A DNA stretch of 64,000 nt, from the NCBI RefSeq assembly GCF_900148505.1, contig NZ_FRXO01000001.1, forward strand, positions 372,001 through 436,000. Reading direction: 5' to 3'. The DNA is from Pseudoxanthobacter soli DSM 19599. Lineage in GTDB: Bacteria; Pseudomonadota; Alphaproteobacteria; Rhizobiales; Segnochrobactraceae. The position numbers and the translations under genes were made by a program. How positions within the stretch are numbered: position 1 is the first letter of the stretch; each line of letters begins with the position of its first letter. Shown here in pieces: positions 48,457 through 58,476 of this stretch. The notes beneath the pieces were generated by a model that was given only the letters and a program-made list of their open reading frames with translations, was not told the origin of the DNA and ran no database searches.

Positions 48457-48804
48457 TTACGCCGAAAGCGCGGCGGTCGCGGCGGCGCGGTCCTCGTAGA
48501 CCTTGAAGATCGACAGAAAACCGGAGATCTCGAACACCTCCCGGATTGAGGAGCCGAGGCCGCACAGTTCGGTCTTGCCGCCACCGGCGCCCGTGCGCTT
48601 GCCGGCGAGCAGCACCACGCGCAGGCCGGCGCTGGAGATGTAATCGAGGTTCGTGAAATCGAGCAGAAGGCTGGTCTCGCCCTCCGCGATGCGGCCGGCG
48701 AGCAGGGTATCGAAATCCTTGGCGGTACCGCTGTCGAGCCGGCCCGTGGGGCTGACGACCAGAACCTTGCCGATGCGATCTTCTTCAACAGTCAGGGCAG
48801 TCAT
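48457..48804 (-). CDS. STAS domain anti-sigma factor antagonist (RsbV-like)
   Basis: The 115-residue single STAS domain is the phospho-switch partner in RsbV/SpoIIAA systems: dephospho-form binds the anti-sigma kinase and frees its target. The motif LDYISSAGLRV has the serine pair (Ser57-58) where phosphorylation occurs. GAGGAA precedes the ATG. It follows the RsbW-like gene by 68 bp on the same strand. The SpoIIE phosphatase at 37.6-39.8 kb would reactivate it, which links the two ends of the cluster. Confidence 0.92.
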   Translation of the reverse strand: MTALTVEEDRIGKVLVVSPTGRLDSGTAKDFDTLLAGRIAEGETSLLLDFTNLDYISSAGLRVVLLAGKRTGAGGGKTELCGLGSSIREVFEISGFLSIFKVYEDRAAATAALSA

Positions 48805-48872
48805 GTCTTCGATGTTCCTCGGGGTGTAACGCTCGGCGGGATTCTTCGGCGCGCCTGCCGCCGGTCGGTCGA

Positions 48873-49295
48873 TCAGGTCGGCTGGGGCGTCAGTCGGAAG
48901 CGCACGATGTTGCGGATGCCGGCGCGGCGATAATCCAGACTGTCGAGCAGATGTCTCGACAGATGCACGCCGAGGCCCCCCACCGCACGCTCGGCGACAT
49001 CGGAGGTGATGTCCGGCTCCGGTGCGGCCGTCGGGTCGAAGGCATGGCCCTCATCGGCGATCTCGCCCTGGATGACGCCGTCCACCATGGTCACGAGCAG
49101 CGAGACCGGTCCCGGCTCCAGGCCCTCGTAGCCGTGCTCGACGACGTTGGTCATGAACTCGTCTACCACGAGTTCGAGCGCATAGCTCGTGCGCGGTGCC
49201 AGGCCGTGGCGTCTGGAGAAGGCGTGAATCGAGTCGTGAACGGCATCGAGGGCGCCGATTTCGGCCGGGACCGTCAGATCGATCGCGTCCACCAT
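48873..49295 (-). CDS. RsbW-like anti-sigma serine kinase / HATPase_c protein
   Basis: This 140-residue GHKL-type ATPase has an N-box (ELVVDEFMTNVVEHGY), G1 box (IADEGHAFDP) and G2 box (VGGLGVHLSRHLLD), the layout of RsbW/SpoIIAB kinases, which phosphorylate the STAS antagonist. The start is the ATG at 49295; a frame extending to 49325 is less likely. The STAS gene follows, completing a partner-switching pair. No sigma factor is encoded nearby, so the output target may be elsewhere or a non-sigma protein. Confidence 0.9.
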   Translation of the reverse strand: MVDAIDLTVPAEIGALDAVHDSIHAFSRRHGLAPRTSYALELVVDEFMTNVVEHGYEGLEPGPVSLLVTMVDGVIQGEIADEGHAFDPTAAPEPDITSDVAERAVGGLGVHLSRHLLDSLDYRRAGIRNIVRFRLTPQPT

Positions 49296-49394
49296 CAAAC
49301 CATGCCTATCCGCGCGGAGCCGCAATATCGCCGTTCCATGCCCGCAGCGTCGGGCGTTGCCGCTCGCCCGCCTGCCGCTGCCGGCCCGGCCCCA

Positions 49395-50231
49395 TCATTC
49401 CCCGGCTGCGCGCGTTTTTCCACTCCCTTGCGCATTGCCGCGCAGGGACGTGACCACCGCGGCCGCCGCACGGGCCTCCGCCTCGCGAAAGCGGCGGCGT
49501 TCCGCAGCCTCGCGGTCGGCGCCCCAGAGGCGGATGTTCCAGTCTTCGTCGATGTGGGCGGCGTTCCATGCCTCGTCGAATCCGATGCGGCCATGATGCA
49601 GCGCCAGAGTCACGAGCACCGAGCCGGTGAGCGTCGTCAGCGATTGCAGGGCGGCGACGAGCAGCGCGGGCGCCTGCGGAAGCGCGCGGTCCACCGCCGC
49701 AATCGCGCCCTCCGATTGCTCGACCGGCATCACGCCCGCGGCGAGGACGAAGCGCGCGCCCAAAGCCGTCTCCGCCCAGGCCAGGATCGGGTCCCACGCC
49801 GCCATCTGCATGGCGACGAGGCCTTCCGGCTCGTCCGCGCGGTAGCAGAGCAGGTCCGAGCCGGCATAGCGGATCATCTCGTCCCGCACGGGGGCGACAT
49901 TGCCCTCCACGCCGTCGATGGCGGCGTTGACGAGCCGTGTCAGCGGCATGGTGGCCGGGTCGACCTCCACCGCCTGCGCCTCCCACTCCGCCGCCACCAG
50001 CGCGGCAAGGCTTTCCGTTGGCAGGCGCACGATCGCCTTGCCCGGCGTCCGCAAAGGCCGCGAATCGAGCAGCACCACGAAGTCGCCCGCTTCATTCGCC
50101 GACGCCGATGCGCCGCGATAGAATCGCTTCACGCGCTGCGGCTTTTCGGAACGGAACGCTTTCTCCGCGGCCGTACCGTCGCGCTCCTCGCCTGTCGGCG
50201 CGGAAAGCGCCTCGAACGGATTCTCGCTCAT
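49395..50231 (-). CDS. ATP12 family chaperone (F1-ATPase assembly)
   Basis: ATP12 family proteins assist assembly of the F1 alpha subunit of ATP synthase; they occur in alphaproteobacteria and mitochondria. The start at MSENPFEALSAPTG (50231) follows GGAG at 8 nt and gives 278 residues. Segments RFYRGASASANEAGDFVVLLD, MPLTRLVNAAIDGV, YRADEPEGLVAMQ and GSVLVTLALHHGRI are family-typical. The ATG overlaps the stop of the HAD gene (ATGA), and this pair is conserved in Hyphomicrobiales. Confidence 0.9.
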   Translation of the reverse strand: MSENPFEALSAPTGEERDGTAAEKAFRSEKPQRVKRFYRGASASANEAGDFVVLLDSRPLRTPGKAIVRLPTESLAALVAAEWEAQAVEVDPATMPLTRLVNAAIDGVEGNVAPVRDEMIRYAGSDLLCYRADEPEGLVAMQMAAWDPILAWAETALGARFVLAAGVMPVEQSEGAIAAVDRALPQAPALLVAALQSLTTLTGSVLVTLALHHGRIGFDEAWNAAHIDEDWNIRLWGADREAAERRRFREAEARAAAAVVTSLRGNAQGSGKTRAAGE

Positions 50232-50920
50232 GGCGTTTTCTCCACGATCGCCTGGGGCCAGCCGAGCAGCGCCGCCAGCGCGTCTTCCAGCTCGGCGAAG
50301 CGGTCGATGACCACCGCCGCGCCGTCGTCGTGCAGGGCCTGGGCCGGCTGGAACCCCCAAGACACCCCGATGCCACGGATGCCCGCGGCGCGCGCCATCT
50401 GCATGTCGTAGCTCGAATCGCCGATCAGCACCGTGCGGCCGGCTTCGACACCCGTTTCCCGCAGCGCGTTGAACACCATTGCCGGGTGAGGCTTCGAGGG
50501 GGCGTTGTCGGCCGTGTTCAAGGTCACGAAGTGGTGACGAAGCCCGTGGGTCGCAAGGATGTGGTCGAGGCCGCGCATCGACTTGCCCGTGGCGATGCCG
50601 AGCAGCACGTCGTCGCGGCGGGCAAGCGCCTCGATCGCCTCGACCGCGCCCTGATAGAGGGGTTCGCCGTCCTGCATCTCGACGCGCAGCCGTTGATAAT
50701 GCGTCTTGTAGCCCTCGACGAGCCCGTCGACGAGCGGCTGCTGGGCGGGTGTCGTCAGCGCTGCGATCGCGAGCGGCAGCGAGAGGCCGACGATGCCGAG
50801 GATGTCGTCGCGTGGCGGCGCCGGCAGGCCGGCATCGTGAAAGGTGGCCGTCATCGCCCCCACGATGAAGGCGCGGGAATCGACCAGCGTGCCGTCGACG
50901 TCGAAGAGAATGAGATCCAT
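50228..50920 (-). CDS. HAD-family hydrolase (phosphoglycolate phosphatase-like)
   Basis: This cytosolic HAD hydrolase of 230 residues has motif I LFDVDGTLVDS at the N-terminus, motif II LGIATGKSMRG, motif III Lys in APSKPHP, and motif IV LIGDSSYDMQMA. The cap domain between I and II is of the Gph type. AGGAA precedes the ATG. It overlaps the ATP12 gene. In many relatives a pseudouridine synthase precedes it; that gene is not here. The physiological phosphoester is unknown. Confidence 0.9.
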   Translation of the reverse strand: MDLILFDVDGTLVDSRAFIVGAMTATFHDAGLPAPPRDDILGIVGLSLPLAIAALTTPAQQPLVDGLVEGYKTHYQRLRVEMQDGEPLYQGAVEAIEALARRDDVLLGIATGKSMRGLDHILATHGLRHHFVTLNTADNAPSKPHPAMVFNALRETGVEAGRTVLIGDSSYDMQMARAAGIRGIGVSWGFQPAQALHDDGAAVVIDRFAELEDALAALLGWPQAIVEKTP

Positions 50921-51059
50921 CGCGTTCCTGTCCGCGGCTTCGTGCGCGGGCGCCCTCGATCTGCGGCGCGCGCGCGCCGAGTCAGCGAGGGCTGCGCCGT
51001 CGCCTGTCTGCGAGCGTCATGGGCCAGCACCACGGCTCCGTCAAGCAAAGCCCGACGGC

Positions 51060-53153
51060 TCAGCCGGAGCGAAGCAGGCGGATCGCCTCGTCCCGCCGGA
51101 ACAGGTAGAGCAGGGCGCGCAACGCGGCGCCACGCGGGCCGATGAGGTCCGGATCGGTCGCGAGCACGAGGCGGGCATCGTCGCGCGCCGCCTCCACCAG
51201 ATCGGCGTGGAGCGCGAGATCGGCGATGCGGAAGCTCTGCGCGCCGCTCTGGCGGGTGCCGAGCAGTTCGCCCTCGCCGCGCAGCCGGAGATCCTCCTCC
51301 GCGATCAGGAAGCCGTCCTCGGTCTCGCGCATGATCCTGAGGCGCGCCTCGGCGGTGGGGCCGAGCGGCGGGCGGAACAGCAGCAGGCATGTCGACGGGC
51401 GGTCGCTGCGACCGACGCGGCCGCGCAACTGGTGAAGCTGGGCGAGGCCGAATCGCTCGGCATGCTCGATCACCATGATGGTCGCATCCGGCACGTCGAC
51501 CCCGACCTCGACCACCGTCGTTGCCACGAGCACGCGCGTGCGGCCTTCGCGGAAGTCGGCCATGGCGGCGTCCTTCTCCGCGGCCTTCTGGCGGCCGTGG
51601 ACGAGGCCGACGACGGGGCCGAACGTTTCGGCGAGCGCGGTGCGGCGGCTTTCCGCGGCCGCGAGATCGCTCGCCTCGCTCTCCTCGACCAGCGGACACA
51701 CCCAGTAGGCTTTCTGGCCCTCGGCGACGGCGGCGCGCAGCCGGGCGACGAGATCGTCCATCCGGTCGGTCGGCAGCACGCGGGTGTCGATCGGGCGCCG
51801 GCCGGCGGGCTTCTCCGTCAGCTTAGAGACGTCCATATCGCCGAACATCCCGAGCACCAGCGTGCGGGGAATCGGCGTCGCGGTCATCACCAGAATGTCC
51901 GTGCCGCGCCCCTTGGCGGTGAGCGCGAGGCGCTGGTGCACGCCGAAGCGGTGTTGTTCGTCGACGATGGCGAGCGCGAGGTCGGCAAACGCGATGTCGG
52001 TCTGGAACAGGGCGTGGGTGCCGACCACGAGACCGATACGGCCGGAGGCCAGCCCTTCGAGCGTCGCCTCGCGGTCGCGCCCGCGCTCCCGGCCGGTCAG
52101 GATCGCCACCTCGATGCCCGCCGCTGCGGCATAGGGCGCGATCGCGGCATGATGCTGGCGGGCGAGCAGTTCCGTCGGCGCCATCAGGGCGGCCTGAGAC
52201 CCCGATTCGATGGCCATTGCCGCGGCGAACAGGCCGACGAGGGTCTTGCCCGAACCGACATCGCCCTGGAGCAGCCGCAGCATGCGATTCGGGGAGGCGA
52301 GGTCGGCGGCGATCTCAGCGATGGCACGTTCCTGCGAGGCGGTCGGGGCGAAAGGCAAGGCCGCCCGGATCAGGTCGCAGAGCGCACCGGTCGGCTTGCG
52401 CACCCGCCCGACGGTCCGCCGCGCGCGGGCACGCACCAGCCCGAGCGCAAGCTGGTTGGCGAGAAGCTCGTCATAGGCGAGCCGGGCGCGGCTCGCGGCT
52501 TCCTCGGCGTCCTCACCCCGCGGGCGGTGCAGGCGGGCAAGAGCGCCGGCGAAGGGCGGCCAGCCCTTCCGTTCGATCCAGGCGGCATCCTGCCATTCCG
52601 CCAGGCCGGCCGGCAGGGCCTCCAGCGCTGCGGCGGCGGCCCGGCCGACCGATTTCTGGCCGATGCCCTCCGTGAGCGGATAGACCGGCTCGACCGCGGG
52701 CAGCGAATCGATCTCGTCCTCGGCGACGACGTGGTCGGGGTGGACCATCTGCGGCCGGCCGTTGAACCACTCGACCTTGCCGGACACCCAGCGCGTCGCG
52801 CCGACCGGCAGCAGCCGCTCCAGCCAGTCCGCCTTGGCGTGGAAGAACACCAGGGCGATCTCGCCGGTCTCGTCGGAGGCGAACACCCGATAGGGCCCGC
52901 GGCCCCCGCGTGGCGGTTCGTGGCGATCGACCCGGACGTGCAGCGTCACCACCGCGCCCTCGGGTGAACGGGCGACGCCCGGGCGCCGCCGCCGATCGAC
53001 GATGCCGCTCGGCAGGTGAAACAGCACGTCGGCGACGACGGCCTCGCGGTCGGGCGGCGCGACGAGACGGGCAAGTGCCTCGCCGAGCTTCGGGCCGACG
53101 CCCTTCAGCGCCGTTACCGAGCGGAACAGCGGGTTGAGGATTTCGGGACGCAT
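51060..53153 (-). CDS. recG: ATP-dependent DNA helicase RecG
   Basis: RecG remodels stalled replication forks and Holliday junctions. The 697-residue protein has an N-terminal wedge/OB region (TALKGVGPKLGEALARL, VVADVLFHLPSGIVDRR) and a superfamily 2 helicase core: Walker A LLQGDVGSGKTLVGL, DEQH box IVDEQHRFGVHQR, and TATPIPRTL motif III, plus the C-terminal QLRGRVGRS motif VI. GGAG precedes the start at 8 nt. It follows the NAD synthetase gene by 18 bp on the same strand. Confidence 0.95.
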   Translation of the reverse strand: MRPEILNPLFRSVTALKGVGPKLGEALARLVAPPDREAVVADVLFHLPSGIVDRRRRPGVARSPEGAVVTLHVRVDRHEPPRGGRGPYRVFASDETGEIALVFFHAKADWLERLLPVGATRWVSGKVEWFNGRPQMVHPDHVVAEDEIDSLPAVEPVYPLTEGIGQKSVGRAAAAALEALPAGLAEWQDAAWIERKGWPPFAGALARLHRPRGEDAEEAASRARLAYDELLANQLALGLVRARARRTVGRVRKPTGALCDLIRAALPFAPTASQERAIAEIAADLASPNRMLRLLQGDVGSGKTLVGLFAAAMAIESGSQAALMAPTELLARQHHAAIAPYAAAAGIEVAILTGRERGRDREATLEGLASGRIGLVVGTHALFQTDIAFADLALAIVDEQHRFGVHQRLALTAKGRGTDILVMTATPIPRTLVLGMFGDMDVSKLTEKPAGRRPIDTRVLPTDRMDDLVARLRAAVAEGQKAYWVCPLVEESEASDLAAAESRRTALAETFGPVVGLVHGRQKAAEKDAAMADFREGRTRVLVATTVVEVGVDVPDATIMVIEHAERFGLAQLHQLRGRVGRSDRPSTCLLLFRPPLGPTAEARLRIMRETEDGFLIAEEDLRLRGEGELLGTRQSGAQSFRIADLALHADLVEAARDDARLVLATDPDLIGPRGAALRALLYLFRRDEAIRLLRSG

Positions 53154-53171
53154 CCGCGGTCTCCGGCGGAC

Positions 53172-55217
53172 TCAGGCTTCCGGAACGTTGGCGTCGAACT
53201 CGGCGAGCCAGACGTCCGCGGCCGCATCGGACGGCGCGCGCCAGTCGCCGCGCGGCGACAGCGAGCCGCCCGCCGTGATCTTGGGACCGTTGGGCAGGGT
53301 CGAGCGCTTGAACTGGTTGGCGAAGAACCGCTGGAGAAACAGCCGGAGCCAGCGGCGGATCTCGCCGAGTTCATAGGCACGGCGGTCGCCCTCCGGCACG
53401 TCCTTCGGCCACGCGCCTCGATCGGGATCGGCCCAGGCCCGCTCGGCGAGGAACGCGATCTTGGAGGGCCGGAAGCCGTAGCGCGTCAGATAGAACAGGT
53501 TGAAGTCCTGCAGCGCGTATGGGCCGACGATCTGCTGCGTCGACTGGATCGCGCCGCCGGCGTCCTGGGGCACCAGTTCCGGCGAAATCTCGGTCGCGAG
53601 AATCGCGTTCAGCACCTCGATCGTCTCCGCGCTGACGTCGCCGGAGGCGGCGACGAAGCGGATGAGATGCTGGATCAGCGTCTTCGGCACCGAGGCGTTG
53701 ACGTTGTAATGCGACATGTGATCGCCGACGCCGAAGGTGCACCAGCCGAGGCCGAGCTCGGAAAGGTCGCCGGTTCCGACGACGAGCGCGCGGTGCTGAT
53801 TGGCAAGGCGGAACAGGTAGTCGGTGCGCAGGCCCGCCTGGACGTTCTCGAACGTGACGTCATAGACCTGCTGACCGTCCGCGAACGGATGGCCGAGATC
53901 GGCCAGCATCTGCCGTGCCGCCGGCCGGATGTCGATTTCCGCCCCGGTGGCGCCGATGGCGCGGATCAGCGCCCAGGCATTGGATTTGGTGCCCTCTGAC
54001 GTGGCGAAGCCGGGCAGGGTGTAGGCAAGGATGTTGGACCGGCTGAGGCCGAGCCGGTCCATCGCCCGGGCGGTGACGATAAGGGCCTGGGTGGAATCGA
54101 GCCCGCCGGAGACGCCGATCACGGCGTGCTGCGCGCGCGCCGCCGCGAGCCGCTTGGCAAGGCCCTGCACCTGAATGTTGTAGGCCTCGTAGCAGTCCTC
54201 CCGCAGCTTCGCCGGGTCGGAGGGGACGAACGGGAAGCGCTCGAAGATCCGTTGCAGCGGCACGGTCTCGGCCGGCGCATCGAGGTGGAACTCGACACTA
54301 CGAAAGGCCGGTGCCCGCCTGAGTTCGTCGACGGCGCATTCGCCGAAGGTGTTGAGCCGCATCCGCTCCTGACGGAGCCGGCCGAGATCGACATCGCCGA
54401 CCGCCATCGTCGCGCCGGTCGCGAAGCGCTCGGTCTCCGCCAGCAGGGCGCCGTTCTCGAACACGGCCGCCTGCCCGTCCCAGGCGAGGTCGGTGGTGGA
54501 TTCGCCGGGGCCGGCGGCCGAATAGACATAGGCCGAGACGGTGCGCATCGAATGGGCCGAGCAGAGCAGGCGCCGCGTATCGCCCTTGCCGATGGTGATG
54601 TTGCTGGCCGAGAGGTTGAGGAGCACCTCCGCGCCGGCGAGCGCTGCCCGCGTCGACGGCGGCAGCGGCACCCAGACGTCCTCGCAGATCTCGACGTGGA
54701 ACGTGAAGGGCACGGTGCCCGCCGAGCGGAACAGCAGGTCGATGCCGAACGGCGCCTCGATGCCGGCAATCGAGATGGTCTCGCCCCTGACATCGAGCCC
54801 CGAGGAAAAATGACGCCGCTCGTAGAACTCGCGATAGTTCGGCGGATAGGCCTTCGGCACCACGCCGAGCACCGCGCCGCGATGGATCACGACCGCCGTG
54901 TTGAAAAGGCGCGGCCCATGGCGCACGGGCGCGCCCACCACCAGCACCGGGAACAGGGTGCGGGAGGCCTCGATCAGGCGGCCGAGCGCGGCATGAACGG
55001 CTTCGAGCAGCGCGTCCTGAAACAACAGGTCGTCGATCGCGTAGGACGATATTCCCAATTCGGGAAACAGCATCACCGCGACCTTCGTCCGGTCGCCGGT
55101 TGCCGCGAGCGCCAGCGTCTCCTCGACCGCGAACGTCGGCTCCGCCACGGACGCCCGTGGGACGCAGGCCGCCACACGAACGAAGTCGTGAGAGTAAAGC
55201 GAGTGGAAATCCATCAT
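53172..55217 (-). CDS. nadE: Glutamine-dependent NAD+ synthetase
   Basis: NadE amidates deamido-NAD+ to NAD+ using glutamine. The 681-residue protein has an N-terminal nitrilase-type glutaminase domain with the Glu-Lys-Cys triad ([30 protein letters not shown]) and a C-terminal synthetase domain with the ATP P-loop GVSGGLDST. It is the long form of Mycobacterium-type enzymes. Two adjacent ATG codons (55217, 55214) are possible starts and neither has a strong ribosome site. recG follows at 18 bp. Confidence 0.95.
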   Translation of the reverse strand: MMDFHSLYSHDFVRVAACVPRASVAEPTFAVEETLALAATGDRTKVAVMLFPELGISSYAIDDLLFQDALLEAVHAALGRLIEASRTLFPVLVVGAPVRHGPRLFNTAVVIHRGAVLGVVPKAYPPNYREFYERRHFSSGLDVRGETISIAGIEAPFGIDLLFRSAGTVPFTFHVEICEDVWVPLPPSTRAALAGAEVLLNLSASNITIGKGDTRRLLCSAHSMRTVSAYVYSAAGPGESTTDLAWDGQAAVFENGALLAETERFATGATMAVGDVDLGRLRQERMRLNTFGECAVDELRRAPAFRSVEFHLDAPAETVPLQRIFERFPFVPSDPAKLREDCYEAYNIQVQGLAKRLAAARAQHAVIGVSGGLDSTQALIVTARAMDRLGLSRSNILAYTLPGFATSEGTKSNAWALIRAIGATGAEIDIRPAARQMLADLGHPFADGQQVYDVTFENVQAGLRTDYLFRLANQHRALVVGTGDLSELGLGWCTFGVGDHMSHYNVNASVPKTLIQHLIRFVAASGDVSAETIEVLNAILATEISPELVPQDAGGAIQSTQQIVGPYALQDFNLFYLTRYGFRPSKIAFLAERAWADPDRGAWPKDVPEGDRRAYELGEIRRWLRLFLQRFFANQFKRSTLPNGPKITAGGSLSPRGDWRAPSDAAADVWLAEFDANVPEA

Positions 55218-56165
55218 GGCGGGTCGCGATCCTGGGCCGTTTCGGGGCCGCGTGATGACGTGTCGCCCCGATCATTACAGGCTCGCGGAGGCGACATCCA
55301 GCTTCCAGCCCGGCGCTTCCTTGGGAAGACATCCGCCGGCTGAGGCGATCATCGGCCCCGAGGCAGGATCGTGAGCCCACGTCGCGAGTGCATGACGCTG
55401 ATGGATCGCCAGCGCGGGCGTCCGCCCCGAGTGATGCGTCTGCGGATGCCAAGGAAGCGAGTCTGCAGGCCGTTAGGGGGGAATGGATGGCCCGGGCCAC
55501 CAGGGCGACCATGCGTGCGGGCGTCAATTATGCAGGCCTTTGCGGATGTCGGTACATCACGCGCATATGGCGCACGTGTCGCGATCGCGCGCTTCATGAT
55601 CGCCCTCTATGGAGCCGGAGTAGCGGCGTCTCGACAACAGCCGGGCTGGGCGGCCCACGCGCCGGCGGCCGCCATTCCGGATGATCGATTAAGAATTCAT
55701 GAGATATATCAATAGCTTGTGTGATTAAACCGCTTGAATTGTAAGCAAGGTATAAATTACACTATAAGTATCATTATAGCCTGTATAGGCGGCTAGGACG
55801 TCAAGTCCGTCCTGCTCGGACCCGTCCTGCCGGGTCCCGTCGTGCTGTCTGCGGAGAACCATCCCGGCAGGGGGGCGCGCCTCGCGCACTCGCCCTGTCG
55901 ACTCGCCCTGTCGGGAGGCAGATTCTCCCGGCGTCACACCGTCGGACCTCGCCGGTCTGTCCGTTCACGCTTGTGTGTGCGACTGTTCGGACCGTCGGGC
56001 GAATCCCGGCCTGCCCCTGATGTCGCGGGGCGGGTTGAGACGCCGGCCGATGCGGCAAGCGGCGCTTCGCTGCGGCCATGGCTCCGCTTGGCGCCCGGAT
56101 GGCGTGGCTTGGCACCCGGACGGCGTGGCTCGGCGCCCGGACGGCGTGACAGGAAAGGTTTCCTA
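55218..56165. other. 950-bp gene-free leader with AT-rich tract and short repeats
   Basis: No credible gene. About 55675-55800 is AT-rich and has a TTGTAA (55739-55744) - 18 bp - TATAAG (55763-55768) promoter candidate for the downstream gene. A perfect 13-bp tandem duplication (ACTCGCCCTGTCG) lies at 55888-55913, and three 21-bp repeats lie at 56087-56149. Apparent frames here are made by the repeats. Confidence 0.5.
56087..56149. repeat. three 21-bp tandem repeats before the DUF4239 gene
   Basis: CTTGGCGCCCGGATGGCGTGG-like units begin at 56087, 56108 and 56129 with one to two changes each. They end 16 bp before the GTG start, close to the ribosome site AGGAAAGG. Confidence 0.85.
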
Positions 56166-56960
56166 GTGACAGAGATCCTGTCTGCCGTTGTCCTGTTCGG
56201 CATCCTGCTCGCCGCATCGGCGGGGGGGGTGATCGTCAGGCCCTATCTGTCGGAACGTCACCTCAACCGCGAGGTGATCGAACTCCTGCAGATCTTCGTC
56301 AGCATGCTCGTCACGTTCGCCGCCATCGTGCTCGGGCTTCTGACCACATCGGCCAAGACCGCGTTCGATGCCGTCAGCACCGACGTCAACAATTTCAGCA
56401 GTTCGCTCGTGGAGTTCGACCGCACGATGGCCGAGTACGGCCCCGAGACCGCTGCCATCCGAACCGCGCTCGCGGGCTATGCCGAAGCGGTGATCGCGCA
56501 GACCTGGCGGAGTTCCGATCTGCCCGCGGCATTGCGCGGCGGGCCGCCGACCTCAGCCGGCGAGGGCCTGGACAAGCCGAACGTCGGCGACGCGCTCGAG
56601 AACATCAAGCTGTCGGTGCTGGAACTCCAGCCGCATACGCCGCTGCAGCACGAGCTTCGCGATATTGCGATCGAGCAGGGACGGCACGTCATCCTGCTGC
56701 GCTGGCAGCTCTGGTCGGAGAGCCAGACGTCGATCTCGATCGAGTTCTATTCGGTGATGGTGTTCTGGCTGATGATCGTGTTCTTCAGCATCGGGCTCAG
56801 CATGCCCCGCAACGCGCTGGCCTTCACCGGCATGCTGCTGTGCGCGCTCTCGATCGCCTCCGCGATGTTCGCCATCCTCGACATGGACACGCCGTTCGGA
56901 GGTTTCCTCAGCGTGTCATACGGGCCGCTGGTCGACGCGGTCGCCACGATCACGCGGTAG
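56166..56960 (+). CDS. DUF4239 (bestrophin-like) membrane protein
   Basis: This 264-residue inner-membrane protein has helices near 5-25, 43-65, 195-215 and 220-242 and a soluble central domain, the DUF4239 layout. Recognisable segments are SMLVTFAAIVLGLLTTSAK, LVEFDRTMAEYGPET and FWLMIVFFSIGLSMPRNA. The GTG start is set by AGGAAAGG upstream. It converges with the AI-2E family gene (5 bp apart). Family function is unknown; a channel-like role has been suggested only by name. Confidence 0.85.
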   Translation: MTEILSAVVLFGILLAASAGGVIVRPYLSERHLNREVIELLQIFVSMLVTFAAIVLGLLTTSAKTAFDAVSTDVNNFSSSLVEFDRTMAEYGPETAAIRTALAGYAEAVIAQTWRSSDLPAALRGGPPTSAGEGLDKPNVGDALENIKLSVLELQPHTPLQHELRDIAIEQGRHVILLRWQLWSESQTSISIEFYSVMVFWLMIVFFSIGLSMPRNALAFTGMLLCALSIASAMFAILDMDTPFGGFLSVSYGPLVDAVATITR

Positions 56961-56965
56961 CCGCG

Positions 56966-58153
56966 TCACTCGCGCTCGGCGGCGCGGTGGCGGCGGCGCA
57001 GGTCGTCGCGGTCGCGGCGCTGGTCGAGCGCGACGTCGGCTTCGCGCAACCATTCCCGCCAGATCGCGACGAGAAGCGCCATCAGCACGGGGCCGATGAA
57101 GAGGCCGAGGAAGCCCATGGTCTTCACGCCGCCGATGAGGCCGAAGAAGGTGGGCAGGAACGGCAGCTTGATCGGGCCGCCGACCAGCTTCGGCCGCAGC
57201 GTCTTGTCCACGATGAAGAGTTCCACCGTGCCCCACACGAACAGGGCGGTGCCGGCGATGAACTGGGCATTGCCGAGCAGGTAGAGCGACACGAGCGTGA
57301 AGGCCAGCGGCGCGCCGCCGGGGATCAGCGCCATGATGCCGGTGATCACGCCGAGCGTGACCGGGGAGGGCGCTCCGGCGAGCCAGTACGCGACACCGAG
57401 CACGACGCCTTCGCCGATGGCGATCAGGCCCATTCCTGTCACGGTCGAGCTGATCGTGGCAGGCACGACGCGGGAGAAGGTCTGCCATCGCGACGGCAGG
57501 ATGCGCTCGCCGAACCGGTCGAGCTGCTGGCCGAACGCCTCGCCGTCCTTGTAGACGAAGAACAGCGCGATCAGCATGAACAGGAGGGTGAGGAACAGGT
57601 TGAAGGCGCCGCCGCCCGCCACCAGGGCGAAGTGGTAGACGCTGGCGATGTTTTCGCCGCTGACGAACTGCACGAGTTCGCCGAGCGCGCCGGGCCGACC
57701 GACGTGCTCCGCCCACTGCATCGACAGCCAGTCGCCGACGAACGGCATGGCGCGGATCCAGTCCGGCACCGGCCCGCCGTGCTTGTTGAGGGCCATCACC
57801 CACGTGATGGAGTGGCGGATCTCGTCGACCGCGTAGCTGAGCGCCAGCGAGATGGGCGCGACCAGAACGACGAGGATGATGAGGAGGGCGATCGTCGCCG
57901 AAATCGCGCGCCGGCCGTCGCACAGCGCGATGAGCCGGCGGTAGAGCGGCCAGCTCGCGAACCCGATCACCAGCGCGCCGAGCACCGGAACGAGGAAGCC
58001 ACGGAAGAAATAGACGCCGGCCAGAAGCACCAGCACCAGAAGCCAGCGCGCCACGGCGCGCGGCGCGATCAGCGGCATGCTGGCGGGATCGCGCTCCGGG
58101 GGCGGAGGCGGCGGAAGTTCCCTCGGATGAATCGGGTGGGCGCGCTCACTCAC
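56966..58153 (-). CDS. AI-2E family transporter (PerM-like)
   Basis: This 395-residue membrane protein has a Pro-rich N-terminal tail and about eight hydrophobic helices. The re-entrant segment GVITGIMALIPGGAPL and GGVKTMGFLGLFIGPVLMALL are the signature of the AI-2E/PerM family, whose members range from autoinducer export to Na+/H+ exchange. The GTG start (58153) follows GGAGGA. Its substrate here is unknown. Confidence 0.9.
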   Translation of the reverse strand: MSERAHPIHPRELPPPPPPERDPASMPLIAPRAVARWLLVLVLLAGVYFFRGFLVPVLGALVIGFASWPLYRRLIALCDGRRAISATIALLIILVVLVAPISLALSYAVDEIRHSITWVMALNKHGGPVPDWIRAMPFVGDWLSMQWAEHVGRPGALGELVQFVSGENIASVYHFALVAGGGAFNLFLTLLFMLIALFFVYKDGEAFGQQLDRFGERILPSRWQTFSRVVPATISSTVTGMGLIAIGEGVVLGVAYWLAGAPSPVTLGVITGIMALIPGGAPLAFTLVSLYLLGNAQFIAGTALFVWGTVELFIVDKTLRPKLVGGPIKLPFLPTFFGLIGGVKTMGFLGLFIGPVLMALLVAIWREWLREADVALDQRRDRDDLRRRHRAAERE

Positions 58154-58476
58154 GTTGGTCGATCCTCCGGTCCGCGCGCCGTCCGGCCGGCATCGCGAAA
58201 ACGGTCGAGCCGCCTGCAGGCCGAAGGGAATAACGCGCGCGGGGCAGTCCGGGGCGGACCGCCATTATGGGTGCCGTTTGCATCTTTTAGCCGCACACGG
58301 CGCGACAGGCGACCGGAACAATCGCGCTTCCCGACCGAATTCGAAGCCGGGAAGCAGGGGACGGACAGAAAGCCAGTTCCATTTCCGCATGTATGGTACG
58401 CCGAAGCCGCACGTTAACCGCGCGACCACGGCGGAATCGGGGCAGAGCGCCGGCCGAGCAGGCCTATCCGCCGCGA
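58154..58476. other. gap between AI-2E gene and XRE-cupin gene
   Basis: The gap is 323 bp; no gene, repeat or clear hairpin was recognised apart from small GC dyads. Confidence 0.4.

Noticed and set aside
55842-56165. Upstream extension of the DUF4239 frame
   Set aside because: The added residues come from the 21-bp repeats; GTG at 56166 with AGGAAAGG upstream explains translation.
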